Of a stretch of 64,000 nt of DNA, positions 29,052 through 39,105 are shown piece by piece. Each line of letters starts with the position of its first letter. Positions within the stretch are counted from its first letter, which is position 1. Origin of the DNA: Saccharomycopsis fibuligera x Saccharomycopsis cf. fibuligera (Eukaryota; Ascomycota; Saccharomycetes; Ascoideales; Saccharomycopsidaceae); NCBI GenBank assembly GCA_001936135.1, contig CP012816.1, positions 3,593,501-3,657,500 on the forward strand. Reading direction: 5' to 3'. Both the position numbers and the translations under genes were made by a program. Under the pieces are notes generated by a model. The model was not told the DNA's origin and did no database searches. It saw only the letters and a program-made list of their open reading frames with translations.

Positions 29052-30668
29052 CTAGTTAGATTGTTGCAAAGAGTATTCACCAGAAAGCCATCTGTTAAAG
29101 AAATCCAAAGAGGCTTCTGGTTGATCATATGGGACCATATGGCCACCATTGAACAATCTCAAAAATGTGAATTTGTCATAGTTTTTAACCTCACCAGCAT
29201 ATTCGCCATCTAAGGTAATGTACTTGTGCAATTTTTCTTTAGAGAATTTGTCCTTTTTGCTGTATTCCAAGTAGTCAGACCAGCCGTGGTTACCTAACCA
29301 GTTGCAGATAAAATCTTTGTCACCAGCATAAATAATGACAGGCAAATCATACTTGTCCAAAAGTTCAATGACTCTTGTATGGTATGGTTTCATCCAGTCA
29401 CCAGCAAACAAAAAGTTTCTGTTAATGTCCATGTTGCAACTTTCATAATTATCGACTTCAGCGCCAAGAGCTTCTTTGACATAGTCTTGATTCAAGAAAT
29501 CGTCAATGTAACCCAAACCTCTGTAACACAAACCACCTGGAGCGCCAGATTCACACTTAGATCTGATGTCATAAACATTCAAACCGGTTTTTTGGTAAGG
29601 GCCGAAAGCTTGGTTGTTGCAGTAAATAGCGGCTGGAACACAACTCCAAACAGATTCGGATTCATAACAGCTCTTGATCAAGTTGAGACAACGTGGTTCG
29701 TTTTCCAACATTGCTTCACATTCTTCGTCGCTAAGAACAGATGGATGTCCACCTTTACCGCATGCCATTGGTTGGTAGTATTCGTATTGTCTCAATGGGT
29801 CAGTCAAACCATTACCAATCAAGACAGAGGTCAAGTTGAAGTTGTTGTCGTCATGGGACAAGATTTCGGAGGCAAAAACTGGGATATAGTGACCGGCATA
29901 AGATTCACCGGCAATATGGAAGTCCAAATGGGAGTATTCTGGGAATTGCTTGAAGAAAAGCTTCAAGAAAGCATGCACATCCTTACCAGCAGCAACGGTG
30001 TTGGTGACGCCAGAAGAGGAGTAAGAGTAACCAACATTGACTGGCTGGTCCAAAAAGATAACGGAGGCGTTGCTGTTCCAGGAGTGAGGGTTGTAAATTG
30101 GCTTTATGTTTTCATCAATAGAAGATGGTCCCAATTCAAAAAACAAACCAGTCAAAGAAGAGCAGCCTGGACCGCCATTCAACCAAAGGACAATTGGATC
30201 ATTCTTCGGGTCGTTTCTGGATTCAAAGAACCAGTAAAAGAAATGTTTGTCTTCATCTTCCACGTCAAGATAGCCAGAATATTGCTTAGTGTGGTCAACC
30301 CCCAATTTAGCAGGGTTGGTCTTTTTGACTCTTAACTTGTGGTTTGGGTGGTTGGTGTCGGCAACATGAATGTCCCAGTTAGTTTTTGGGGTATGTTTGG
30401 TTGGCTTGGAGATGAACTGCAAGTTGGAAACGGTAGATGGGAAGTTCAAGGCAATTTCAGACCAAGTAGATTTGATATCAGCAGACAAGGACATCAAGTC
30501 AACGCCTAAGGCACTAGCGGCGGATTCCAACAAGGTACTAGCCTTGGAGAAAGTTGGGGAGCTGACCTTACCGAGCAACGGGAGCTGCTCATTGTTTTGG
30601 ACATTGATGAGGTTGTTTGCAGCGGCGAGAGAAGCCACTGATGAAGATAGCAAGAGACTGGCCTTCAT
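29052..30668 (-). CDS. CPY1: Vacuolar carboxypeptidase Y precursor
   Basis: 538 residues of a serine carboxypeptidase (S10) that trims C-terminal residues from peptides in the vacuole. A signal peptide (about 1-18) precedes a propeptide of about 110 residues; NEQLPL near residue 28 may act like the QRPL vacuole-sorting signal, which is inferred. The mature part has the oxyanion motif LNGGPGCSS, nucleophile Ser in [10 protein letters not shown] (about 253), Asp in [11 protein letters not shown] (about 449) and His in [13 protein letters not shown] (about 509). Many cysteines are typical of the family. The upstream leader contains a perfect (AAGAG)10 array, only ~60 bp before the ATG. Confidence 0.96.
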   Translation of the reverse strand: MKASLLLSSSVASLAAANNLINVQNNEQLPLLGKVSSPTFSKASTLLESAASALGVDLMSLSADIKSTWSEIALNFPSTVSNLQFISKPTKHTPKTNWDIHVADTNHPNHKLRVKKTNPAKLGVDHTKQYSGYLDVEDEDKHFFYWFFESRNDPKNDPIVLWLNGGPGCSSLTGLFFELGPSSIDENIKPIYNPHSWNSNASVIFLDQPVNVGYSYSSSGVTNTVAAGKDVHAFLKLFFKQFPEYSHLDFHIAGESYAGHYIPVFASEILSHDDNNFNLTSVLIGNGLTDPLRQYEYYQPMACGKGGHPSVLSDEECEAMLENEPRCLNLIKSCYESESVWSCVPAAIYCNNQAFGPYQKTGLNVYDIRSKCESGAPGGLCYRGLGYIDDFLNQDYVKEALGAEVDNYESCNMDINRNFLFAGDWMKPYHTRVIELLDKYDLPVIIYAGDKDFICNWLGNHGWSDYLEYSKKDKFSKEKLHKYITLDGEYAGEVKNYDKFTFLRLFNGGHMVPYDQPEASLDFFNRWLSGEYSLQQSN

Positions 30669-30730
30669 ATTTCGTGGAGAAATGGGGGGAGATGGGTATG
30701 AATACTGTGAGGAAGAGAGATTGAGAGAAG

Positions 30731-30780
30731 AAGAGAAGAGAAGAGAAGAGAAGAGAAGAGAAGAGAAGAGAAGAGAAGAG
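30731..30780. repeat. (AAGAG)10 pentanucleotide tandem array
   Basis: Ten perfect AAGAG units on the plus strand, with imperfect units on each side. It lies 63 bp upstream of the CPY1 ATG, so the sense transcript would carry a pyrimidine (CUCUU) run if the leader reaches it. Confidence 0.95.
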
Positions 30781-30790
30781 AGAGGAAGAG

Positions 30791-31669
30791 AAGAAAAAGC
30801 AAGATAAGAACCACAACAGGATGCGAGACAGCACAGATTATAAACCCTGGGGGCAATCGAGCCAGCCAGTCAGGGGGCCGCTGCTGCCCAATTGGGCATC
30901 GCCAGCATCTGCATAGGTAAAAACTACTACAGTGCTAATTACTGCGTAGCAGACTGAGTGCGCTAATGACTTTAGGAGTGACTCTCTCACTGCGTTAGCT
31001 AATCTGTTTCCGCTTTTGTGCTGCCCGGATGCCGGATGCGGATGTGTCCGTATTGGCTGTACGGTGGAACTGTGCGGTGGGGGCGGAGAGCGGATGACAT
31101 AAGTGGTTGCGAGCGTTGGCTATCAGGGATGTCTCAAATTCAAATTCAAATCAAAGGAAAAAAATGACGTTTTGTGTCCGGACAACAAGACAAAGGCCCG
31201 TTTGAATGGAACCCTTGTGAGCAAATGCTGTCTGAAGCATAAAAGCGTATATAAAAGTAAGATCCAGCATGCTCTTCGTGAAGAACACGGCAACGGGCAG
31301 CCTCTCGCTTCGCCTAACGGCAAGAAACAGCACTCTGCAGCAGAAAATATTTTGATTTGACCGGAAACGGCAATTGAAAACAGAAAATTGGAATAAAATA
31401 AAAAAATAAAAATAATGCGGCAATTTACCCTCTAGCTTTTCGGCACCGTACTGTCTTCACTGCCTTTCACTGTCTCTCTTTGTCTGACTGACTAGCGCCT
31501 CTTTTTCTCACTAAGCTTACCCACAGTTTCTGCTCTGCTGCTATTCCCTGTTTAAATAGTGTCACTCTTTCCCCTGCTATCGTATTTAACCTTTGCCTTT
31601 TGCAAACCTTTTCTCTTTCTCTTTTGCATTCTCTCCTACACAGATCTGCTTTTTTTTTTTTCACCCTGG
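30791..31669. promoter_or_regulatory. Divergent region of CPY1 and the coiled-coil gene
   Basis: No ATG-started gene with a domain was seen. The first 300 bp are unusually GC-rich for this window. The last 130 bp before 31670 are pyrimidine-rich, typical of a strong yeast leader. The frame of the coiled-coil gene is open back to 31559 but without ATG. Confidence 0.45.
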
Positions 31670-34135
31670 ATGTCAAACAAAACCATGGTCACTGTACTTG
31701 CTGAAATCGGTGCTTCAGCTCTAGTCACTTTCTGTCTCACCAAATTCGCTGACAGAGAATACTACAAGAAAAATGCTGAAGAATTGCAAGCAAAATTGAA
31801 ACAAGAGTTGGAAGCTCAAATCAAGCAAACTAACGACGATTTTCAAAAGACCATCCAAGCAAACAAAGACGCCATTGCTAAAAAAAACGCTCAGATTGAC
31901 CAGTTGAACACTGAGTTGATCAAGGCAAAAAATGCTCAAGAACACTCCGTTTCTGACTTGAGCTCTCAAATAGATCAAGTCAGCAGAGAGTTGTCTACTT
32001 CTAGCAACCTCAATAACGACTACGCTAACAAGATCAAGCAGCTCGAATTGAAAATCGACCAACTCACTGCTGAATTGTCTACGGAAAAAACCTTGTTGGC
32101 AAATTCCGAAGCCCAAGTTAAGCAACTCAATGAAAAAATTGAAAGTTTGACTGCGGAACTTAGCGCCGCCGCTGAGTCTCACTCTAAATCGCTCAGTGAC
32201 AAAGATTCAGAAATTGACACCCACAAAAACAAAGTGCAAGATTTGCAATCGCGTGTCTCCGAATTTACCGCTTCTTTATCTTCCAAAGACTCTGAGTTAC
32301 AATCGGTTGTGGCTAAGCAAGAAGCTGTTGCTAAGCAAATCAGAGAAAAAGAACAAGCTATTGAACAACATGAGGCTATTGCCAAAGAGTTGAAAGAAAA
32401 AATTAGCCTCAAAGAGTCTGAATTGGCAGAAATCACCACCAAGCATTCCAACACTGAAAAGTTAGTCAATGAACACAAATCCAAATTGGAAACTTTGCAA
32501 GATGAGCTCACTAAGACTAACGAACAATTGACTGTCAAGGAAAAGGAATTGTCTGAATCTCTTGAAAAGTTCAAACAGGAAAAAACTGAGCTTCTCGAAT
32601 CTCACAAAGCTGAAGTTGCTGCTCTTAATGATAAGCTTTCTGCTAAAGAAGCTGAAGTGAAACAAGCCTTGGAACAAACCTCTTCTGAAGTTGCCAAAAA
32701 ATTTGAGTCTGAGATCGAAGGCTTGAAGTCTAAAATCGATGATGCCTCTAATGCTTTGACAGAAAAAGAAGCACAACTTAGCAAAGAAATTGCCGTCAAC
32801 AAAGAATCTTCAAGCAAGATCAGTGAGCTTGAGTCTAAAATTGCTGAGGTTAATGAAAAATTGAACGCCAAAGAATCTGAATTGTCTCAACTTAATGACA
32901 CACACTCCAAAGAATTGCAATCTGCTAAAAGTTCTCTTGATGAAAAAATCAAAGAATTAACTTCTCTCAAGGAGTCCCACAAAACCGAGTTGGCTAAAAT
33001 TTCAGAAGAACATAGTGCTAAATTAGAAGAAACTCAAAAGAATAGTAATGCTCACCTCGAAAAATTTCAAGCTGAATTAAAGGAGAAAGATTCAGCTATT
33101 GAAAATATCAAAGCTGAGTTAGCAGAAAAATCAAGTGCTGCTGAGGCCGCTAATAAGGCTGCCGATATTGCTAAAAATGCTGTAGATGCTGCTAAAAAGT
33201 CTGGTGAACAAAAATTGAGCGCCAAGGAAGATGAAATTAGTAAAATTAACCAAACCTTAGTTGAGAAGGAATCTATCATTGAACAAATAAAATCTGAATT
33301 AGAAGCTAAAGAAAGTGCTCTCAAGAAAGCCGAATCTGACAAAGAATCCGAAATTGCCACCATCAAGTCTGAATTGGCATCAAAAGAATCCTCTCTTGAG
33401 GAGCTCAAAAAAGAGCTAACTGAAAAGAATTCTTCTATTGAAAAGATTGAATCTGACTTGGCTGAAAACAAATCTGCTATTGCTAAATTTGAATCTGACA
33501 TTTCTGACAAAGAAAAATTAATTAACAGCCTTAAATCTGAATTGGATGAATCCAAATCTGCTGTTGAACAAGTTAAGTCTGAAGTTTCTGAAAAGGCTAC
33601 CAAGGTTGAATCTTTGACTAAAGAGGCTGCTGACAGTGCCAGCAGAGTTGAACAATTGACCAAAGAAGCTGCTGAAAAAGACTCCAAAGTTGAAGAGTTG
33701 ACTAAGCAGTCTTCTAACAAAGCTTCCCAGATTGAACAATTGATTAAAGAAACTGAGGAACATGCCATCAAAATTAAGTCTTTGAATAATGAAGTTAGCG
33801 AAAAGACTAAATCTATTGAAGATTTGAAAAAAGATGCTAACGCTAAAGCCTCTGAATTTGAGAAATTGAATAAGGATCTTGAAGCCAAATCTGTAGAAGT
33901 TGAGAACTTGACTACTGATATTAAGGCCAAAGAGTCCTCCGTTGAAGAATTGAAGCAAAAACTTGCTGATGGTGAAAAGTCCTTGAACGAAGAAATTTCT
34001 AATTTGAAGAAAAGTTTGAAGACCAAAGAAGAAGAGTTGGAAAACTTGAAAAAGAGCGCATCTGCCGCTTCTCACAGCGGCGATGACAAGGAGAACGTTC
34101 CAATCAATGCTGAATCCAAGCCAGTTGAAGCTTAA
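31670..34135 (+). CDS. Membrane-anchored long coiled-coil protein, unidentified
   Basis: 821 residues from the first ATG at 31670. A single hydrophobic segment at about 7-27 (VTVLAEIGASALVTFCLTKF) is followed immediately by charged coiled coil that runs almost to the end. This predicts a type of N-anchored rod about 100 nm long. The middle and end are built of Glu/Lys/Ser heptads; residues 523-785 form a regular 14-residue repeat (annotated separately). The last ~30 residues (HSGDDKENVPINAESK) are acidic and non-helical and include a KEN box-like Lys-Glu-Asn. I do not recognise an orthologue. General resemblance to Uso1, Imh1 or EEA1-like tethers reflects composition only. It could tether vesicles, organelles or cortex. 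Confidence 0.85.
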   Translation: MSNKTMVTVLAEIGASALVTFCLTKFADREYYKKNAEELQAKLKQELEAQIKQTNDDFQKTIQANKDAIAKKNAQIDQLNTELIKAKNAQEHSVSDLSSQIDQVSRELSTSSNLNNDYANKIKQLELKIDQLTAELSTEKTLLANSEAQVKQLNEKIESLTAELSAAAESHSKSLSDKDSEIDTHKNKVQDLQSRVSEFTASLSSKDSELQSVVAKQEAVAKQIREKEQAIEQHEAIAKELKEKISLKESELAEITTKHSNTEKLVNEHKSKLETLQDELTKTNEQLTVKEKELSESLEKFKQEKTELLESHKAEVAALNDKLSAKEAEVKQALEQTSSEVAKKFESEIEGLKSKIDDASNALTEKEAQLSKEIAVNKESSSKISELESKIAEVNEKLNAKESELSQLNDTHSKELQSAKSSLDEKIKELTSLKESHKTELAKISEEHSAKLEETQKNSNAHLEKFQAELKEKDSAIENIKAELAEKSSAAEAANKAADIAKNAVDAAKKSGEQKLSAKEDEISKINQTLVEKESIIEQIKSELEAKESALKKAESDKESEIATIKSELASKESSLEELKKELTEKNSSIEKIESDLAENKSAIAKFESDISDKEKLINSLKSELDESKSAVEQVKSEVSEKATKVESLTKEAADSASRVEQLTKEAAEKDSKVEELTKQSSNKASQIEQLIKETEEHAIKIKSLNNEVSEKTKSIEDLKKDANAKASEFEKLNKDLEAKSVEVENLTTDIKAKESSVEELKQKLADGEKSLNEEISNLKKSLKTKEEELENLKKSASAASHSGDDKENVPINAESKPVEA
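33236..34024 (+). repeat. 14-residue (42-bp) tandem repeat array, 18 units
   Basis: Within the coiled-coil gene, residues 523-785 divide into 18 units of 14 residues with consensus (I/V)Ex(L/I)KSELxxKxSx. Examples are IEQIKSELEAKESA, LEELKKELTEKNSS, VEQLTKEAAEKDSK and VEELKQKLADGEKS. One unit is shortened to 11 residues (LKKAESDKESE) near the start. Each unit is two heptads, so hydrophobic residues recur at a and d. Units have diverged at the DNA level, so the array is not recent. Confidence 0.85.
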
Positions 34136-34859
34136 ATTTGAGCTCTGCTGATACAGATTACTTTATCTATTATCTTTCAAAAGAAAAAGCACTCGCTTAT
34201 ACACATACACAAACACAAACGCATAGTTTAATATCACTCCAGCTCTATTAGCTCCCTTGATCTTTTCTATTTTATCTTAAACGAGCCATTCTGATTATTA
34301 TATCCTATTAATACCTAATTTTCTTATAAGTATGTTTTTTGATCCAGCTTATTTAATTTTTAGTTGTTTTTTTTTTTTTTTTATTTTTTTTCAATTTTTC
34401 CACATTCTTACCTTCCTTGCTTATTTCGTATGCACTTAATCAAAAGTTTCATCTTCTATAATATATACTAGTTAGTACAATTATTTAGTTTACTAAATTT
34501 GTTTTCACTAAAAATTATTGATAATGTATAATTCATTGCCGTTAAAATCCGCTTTTCATTCTTAACTGCAAGCTAATTAATCTTACCTTGATCAAGATTT
34601 TAACCTCAAATTGGGGTGCTTTAGGCTTCTGATATATAGTTTGATTTGAATACCATTACCATTCACGGCTTTGCTTATGCCAGCCTCTCGTGCTTGCGCT
34701 CTTAATTTTTGTACATCTTACACTGTTGTAATTGTAACTAAGAACAGTTAATAATATACATTATACTAAATTTATATACAACACCATACTGAGAAACATC
34801 AGTTTCAATATACTAATTCATCGTCCCAATTTTTTCGTTTGAAACATTATACTCTTAAA
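34136..34859. terminator. Convergent 3' flanks of the coiled-coil gene and RPR2
   Basis: 724 bp with no gene. A T-rich run lies at about 34363-34390. No RNA gene recognised. Confidence 0.4.
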
Positions 34860-35339
34860 CTAATCCACCGATAAACTATTCTCTGGCTTCTCGCTAAAAG
34901 GCACGTAATCCGGATTTGCCCCAACAGGATAATTCCTCACCACCGCATTACAATTCAAACATTTAACTTGCAAAACATCACACTTTTGTCTTTGATTCTC
35001 TTGTTTTCCTTGCTTCTTGCACAAATTCACCAACCTGTGCTCACTTGTCACCCCACTAATCAACCTGGTGGAACAACGCTTGCAATAAGATCTCTTGATA
35101 GCGGGTTTCATTCGAATGGTAGTCTTTTTAGTAATCAGATCCATATTGCGCATGCACATTCTTGAAAATTCCAGCTGACCGCTAAGTTGAAGTGCAGTGG
35201 AGACCTGATACAAGTAGTTGATACGAGCATAATGATCTTTAAAAGGAACGCTTTTCGGAGGTTTCGCTGTGATAATTTCTGTATTGGTGGCGGGATCGTA
35301 GATGATATTGCTGCCCTTGTTGTTATTCTTTTTACCCAT
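34860..35339 (-). CDS. RPR2: RNase P protein subunit Rpr2 (Rpp21)
   Basis: 159 residues (S. cerevisiae Rpr2 has 144). Begins MGKKNNNKG and contains DHYARINYLYQVSTALQLSG and MDLITKKTTIRMKPAIKRS, both matching the Rpr2 helical half. The zinc ribbon uses CKRC and CLNC and ends VRNYPVGANPDYVPFSEK, the family C-terminus. In S. cerevisiae Rpr2 belongs to RNase P only, with Snm1 as the MRP counterpart. The enzyme matures tRNA 5' ends in the nucleus. Start is the ATG at 35339. Divergent from YND1. Confidence 0.95.
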   Translation of the reverse strand: MGKKNNNKGSNIIYDPATNTEIITAKPPKSVPFKDHYARINYLYQVSTALQLSGQLEFSRMCMRNMDLITKKTTIRMKPAIKRSYCKRCSTRLISGVTSEHRLVNLCKKQGKQENQRQKCDVLQVKCLNCNAVVRNYPVGANPDYVPFSEKPENSLSVD

Positions 35340-35672
35340 TTTGTACTGACTTACCTGGGAAGTTGCTAATATGACAGTGTTGATGCTTCCTATATCTTCA
35401 GTATCCTTTAACTATCCATTTTTTTTTGTCTTCAATTGATTTCTTTCATGTTGACAATTTTCTTGATTCCTTCGTTTTCAATTCTGACAGATTAGTACTA
35501 TTCACACTCCCGCGCACCACACAAAATCAGCGGCTTTGGCCCAAATTATTGCCAGCGTTTGCTCTGATTTCCGAATCAATATCTAAATTAGCATCGTCTA
35601 TCATCAATTAGCGTCAACATAAAAACTGTGTCAGCGTCAGTAATATCTTGAGAAGCAAAGCACAATTTCCAC
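35340..35672. promoter_or_regulatory. Divergent promoter of RPR2 and YND1
   Basis: 333 bp between the two starts. No gene or recognised factor site. A short GACTTACCT match near 35349 resembles the U1 snRNA 5' end but has no further U1 sequence. Confidence 0.4.
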
Positions 35673-38276
35673 ATGATAGATTACAACAAAATTGGCGAGG
35701 AGCACTTCTCGTACGGCATAGTCATTGACGCCGGTTCCTCGGGCTCCAGGCTTCACATATACAAGTGGCTTCTGCCAGAATACATCAAGAACTACTTAGC
35801 AGACCATCAAGAATTACTCAGCTCTGTACCCCACATAATCTCTAGTCCTAACTGGAGCAAAAAAATTACTCCAGGATTATCATTTTACGGAAAGCAACTG
35901 GATAAAATATGGCACGATCATTTATTTCCTCTTGTTGAATTTGCTCAGACAATTATTCCGGTAACTCAGATAAAAAAGACTCCAATTTTCATTCAAGCAA
36001 CAGCAGGGATGAGACTTTTACCTAACAAGCAACAATCCAAGATCATAAATACTGTATGCAGTAGTTTGCAAAAAAATTCAGACTTTTTGGTGAAAAATTG
36101 CCAACAGCAGGTCCAGATTATTGATGGTGAGACTGAAGGGATATATGGCTGGCTTTCGTTAAACTACTTGGCTAACAAATTCAATAATTTCCATGCTGAT
36201 GAAGATGTGCACAAATCATTGGGGTTCATGGACATGGGAGGAGCTTCGACACAAATAGCATTTGTTCCTTCAAACAAAGCTGAAGTGACTAAACATAAAG
36301 ATGACTTATCACTTGTGAATTTGAGATCAATTAATGGTGATTTGCAAAGTTGGAATGTGTTTGTTTCTACTTGGCTTGGGTTTGGCGCCAATCAAGCGAG
36401 ACGCCGCTACTTAAAGAATTTGGCTTCATTATATAGTTACGGCATGGAAGATGATGGTAACGAAGATAGCGATGACGAAGATGAAGATTATAAGGTATCT
36501 AACAAAAAGAAAACAAAAAAGATCAGAAAATTAAATGATCCATGTTCACCGAAAGGATTATCTATTAATACAGAAATCAACGGACGAATGTACAAAATAG
36601 TAGGTATCGGAGATTATGACATGTGTCTTAAAGAGCAGTACCCGCTACTTCTAAAAAACTTACCATGTACTGATGACCCATGTTTATTCAGTGGTGTGCA
36701 TGTTCCACACATTGATTTCAAACATGACAAGTTTGTTGGAATATCCGAATACTGGTACACTATCAATGATATTTTTAATCTTGGCGGCACTTATAGTTTT
36801 CAGCAGTTCAATCAGCAATTAAAACAGTTTTGCGAGAGTAATTGGCAAGATGAAATTATCAAAAATTTCAATGATAATAAATTCAATGGCATTAAGTTAG
36901 ATTATTTAAAAGATAGTTGTTTTAAGGGGTCATGGGTGATTAATGTGCTTCATGAAGGATTCGGTTTACCTAGAATTGATTTTGAAAAGGACGAAAAAGA
37001 TCCAAATTCAGATCAATTTTATTTTAAGAGTGCTGCACAAGTAAATGGGTATGAATTGTCTTGGACTTTGGGTAAAGTATTACTTTATGCCTCTTCGCAG
37101 ATACCTATTCCTAAGGGGACTCTTAAAGGTGCTAGTGAAGGTAATTCCAAGTATAGCCACTTGGTAGGTATAATTCCAAGTGAAACTGATCAAAGACTGA
37201 AAAACAAACAATTTATTCCGGGAAACTATCAAATATCTGTATCTTCGAAAAACTCTCCAATTGCCAATTTCAAAAACTTACCCAAAGCGGATAAAATCAG
37301 CAAAGTAAATTCTTTTTTCACTTTAATGGTCTTATTTTTGATAATATTGACAATATGTTTACATTTGGTCAACAAAAAATTTGGTATTGCCAAGTTATAC
37401 AACTCCATACTATACCAATCCTCAATGGGGAACACTTTGCTTCGCTTTAACCATTTTTCCAAAGTTTTGCTAGCCAAAATCACAATAAATCTACATAAGA
37501 TTTACAATTTTATTCTTAAGAAATCAGAGCTTAATGCATCAGATTTCCATGTTTCCACTTTTGAAAACGATATTAATTTGGAGGAAGGCTTAATGTTTAA
37601 TACAATTCCCAACCCTAACCCAAACAGCAAGTTGAACGATGCACTAAGAAGCAACAATCATTCGTTCTTAAATTTCAATTTCAATCATGCCAGCAATCCA
37701 AGTAATTTCAATATTTATAGAAACGCCACTGCTAACAATTCAACTGCATCGTTATATTCAATAGCATCACTGAAAAATGGCGGAGTACAAACTCAATATA
37801 ATAATCCATCTACTTCAAACTTGGCAAGTTTTGATTCAGGAGATCATCAACTGCCTTCACAATTAAGATCTCGAGTAAGTTTATTCAACCTCAACTCCAG
37901 TAGCAATATTTATAATAATAGCCCCAATAATAGCTCTATCACCAATAATAGCAATATAAGTGGTTTAGCTAGTAACACTTTAGTGCAGAATACAAATAAC
38001 TTTAATAATTTCAGCGGCGCGAACAACAGTAATGTGAACTTGTTAAAAATGTATAAAAGTTCAAGAAGTGTGGCTCTGATGGGGAATTTGACAACTCTTA
38101 ATAATAATGCCAATAATAATAACAGCAGCAGCAACGAAGTCAATAATGTTAATAATAATGGCAACAGCCAATCAGGGGAAGGATTTCAAGCAACGAAGAG
38201 AGTATTTAGTCATACAGGAGCTGGGTACACTAAGAGTCCACTCGGAAGTCCCAAAAATAAAGAGAATTTTGATTAA
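35673..38276 (+). CDS. YND1: Golgi apyrase (GDA1/CD39 family)
   Basis: 867 residues. Hydrolyses nucleoside di- and triphosphates in the Golgi lumen to allow nucleotide-sugar exchange for glycosylation. Apyrase-conserved regions are all visible: ACR1 VIDAGSSGSRLH (about 18-29), ACR2 QATAGMRLLP, ACR3 DGETEGIYGWLSLNYL and ACR4 FMDMGGASTQIAF. A single transmembrane helix lies at about 547-567, after the catalytic domain, as in Ynd1 and unlike Gda1. The cytosolic tail of about 300 residues is very Asn/Ser-rich; S. cerevisiae Ynd1 totals 630. An acidic DSDDEDEDYK insertion splits the catalytic region near residue 265. CTG codons (for example in KWLLPEY) should be read as Ser. Confidence 0.93.
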   Translation: MIDYNKIGEEHFSYGIVIDAGSSGSRLHIYKWLLPEYIKNYLADHQELLSSVPHIISSPNWSKKITPGLSFYGKQLDKIWHDHLFPLVEFAQTIIPVTQIKKTPIFIQATAGMRLLPNKQQSKIINTVCSSLQKNSDFLVKNCQQQVQIIDGETEGIYGWLSLNYLANKFNNFHADEDVHKSLGFMDMGGASTQIAFVPSNKAEVTKHKDDLSLVNLRSINGDLQSWNVFVSTWLGFGANQARRRYLKNLASLYSYGMEDDGNEDSDDEDEDYKVSNKKKTKKIRKLNDPCSPKGLSINTEINGRMYKIVGIGDYDMCLKEQYPLLLKNLPCTDDPCLFSGVHVPHIDFKHDKFVGISEYWYTINDIFNLGGTYSFQQFNQQLKQFCESNWQDEIIKNFNDNKFNGIKLDYLKDSCFKGSWVINVLHEGFGLPRIDFEKDEKDPNSDQFYFKSAAQVNGYELSWTLGKVLLYASSQIPIPKGTLKGASEGNSKYSHLVGIIPSETDQRLKNKQFIPGNYQISVSSKNSPIANFKNLPKADKISKVNSFFTLMVLFLIILTICLHLVNKKFGIAKLYNSILYQSSMGNTLLRFNHFSKVLLAKITINLHKIYNFILKKSELNASDFHVSTFENDINLEEGLMFNTIPNPNPNSKLNDALRSNNHSFLNFNFNHASNPSNFNIYRNATANNSTASLYSIASLKNGGVQTQYNNPSTSNLASFDSGDHQLPSQLRSRVSLFNLNSSSNIYNNSPNNSSITNNSNISGLASNTLVQNTNNFNNFSGANNSNVNLLKMYKSSRSVALMGNLTTLNNNANNNNSSSNEVNNVNNNGNSQSGEGFQATKRVFSHTGAGYTKSPLGSPKNKENFD

Positions 38277-39105
38277 AAATTTAATTTTTTTACGTTTTTG
38301 CTATATTCTTTCTGTGGATACATCTATTAAATTATGGCAATGATTTCATTTCAAATATTTATTAATAAAAGCCTCTGGACGTTTTCCTGCATTTGGGGGG
38401 CAATTTTGGGTTTCAATTGCTTTATTGCGTTTGGCTTTCTTACTTTCTCCTTTTAAATTTTGTATTTGTTCTCCGGCGTGCTTTCCTGCTGATTACTGCC
38501 ATATTGCATGCTATAGCATGACCACATCACTGCTGTTCCTAGTGGGAATCCCACTGCATATGTTTACCCTATATTGCATTACATTAAAAAACCTTTATTA
38601 TCCACTCATAAATCCTTCCTTTTATGCGCCCAACATTATAGAAACTTGACTTGATTTGATATAACTTAACACGTTTTGCTTCTTTTTCGTTTTGGTCGTA
38701 ATGTTTTGCTTTATTAATTGTTCAAACTATTTTTTGCCTTCCATTTCATTTCTTCAACTACTTTTTTTCCCATTTTTCCTTTTTCTTGCCATCCATTTGC
38801 AGTTATGGTCTCATTTACTAATTCGGTCAGTTATTGTTTTTCAGTCTACAGTTATTTATATTCTTCTTTTCATATGCATCTTATCTTATGTATCACTTAT
38901 CATATTTATTTTCAGTTCATTAAGTAATTTTGCTAAATTTTTAATATTAGTATTGTAACAGTGCACTCGACATTATCATTTTACACTTTTTCGTTGTCTC
39001 AAAGAAAAAATATATAAATATAACACTATTAAGCCACCAACAAATCACTGTAGATTGTAAAATGTAGACAGTGGATGTGCTCAAAACTCAAGATTTTTTT
39101 CTTAA
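38277..39105. terminator. Convergent 3' flanks of YND1 and PIF1
   Basis: 829 bp, strongly T-rich on the plus strand. Two hydrophobic open frames (38425-38649 and 38692-38958) follow from the T richness and show no conserved feature. No RNA gene recognised. Confidence 0.4.

Noticed and set aside
29379-30335. 318-codon open frame antisense to CPY1
   Set aside because: Entirely inside a well-conserved enzyme gene, with no recognisable protein features.
31559-31669. N-terminal extension of the coiled-coil protein
   Set aside because: The open frame has no ATG before 31670, and the extension is a pyrimidine-run artefact.
33067-34026. Long open frames antisense to the coiled-coil gene
   Set aside because: They mirror the repetitive Glu/Lys/Ser codons of the sense gene, giving Ser/Leu/Phe strings.
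38425-38958. Hydrophobic frames between YND1 and PIF1
   Set aside because: T-rich DNA gives Phe/Leu/Ile strings by chance; no conserved feature.
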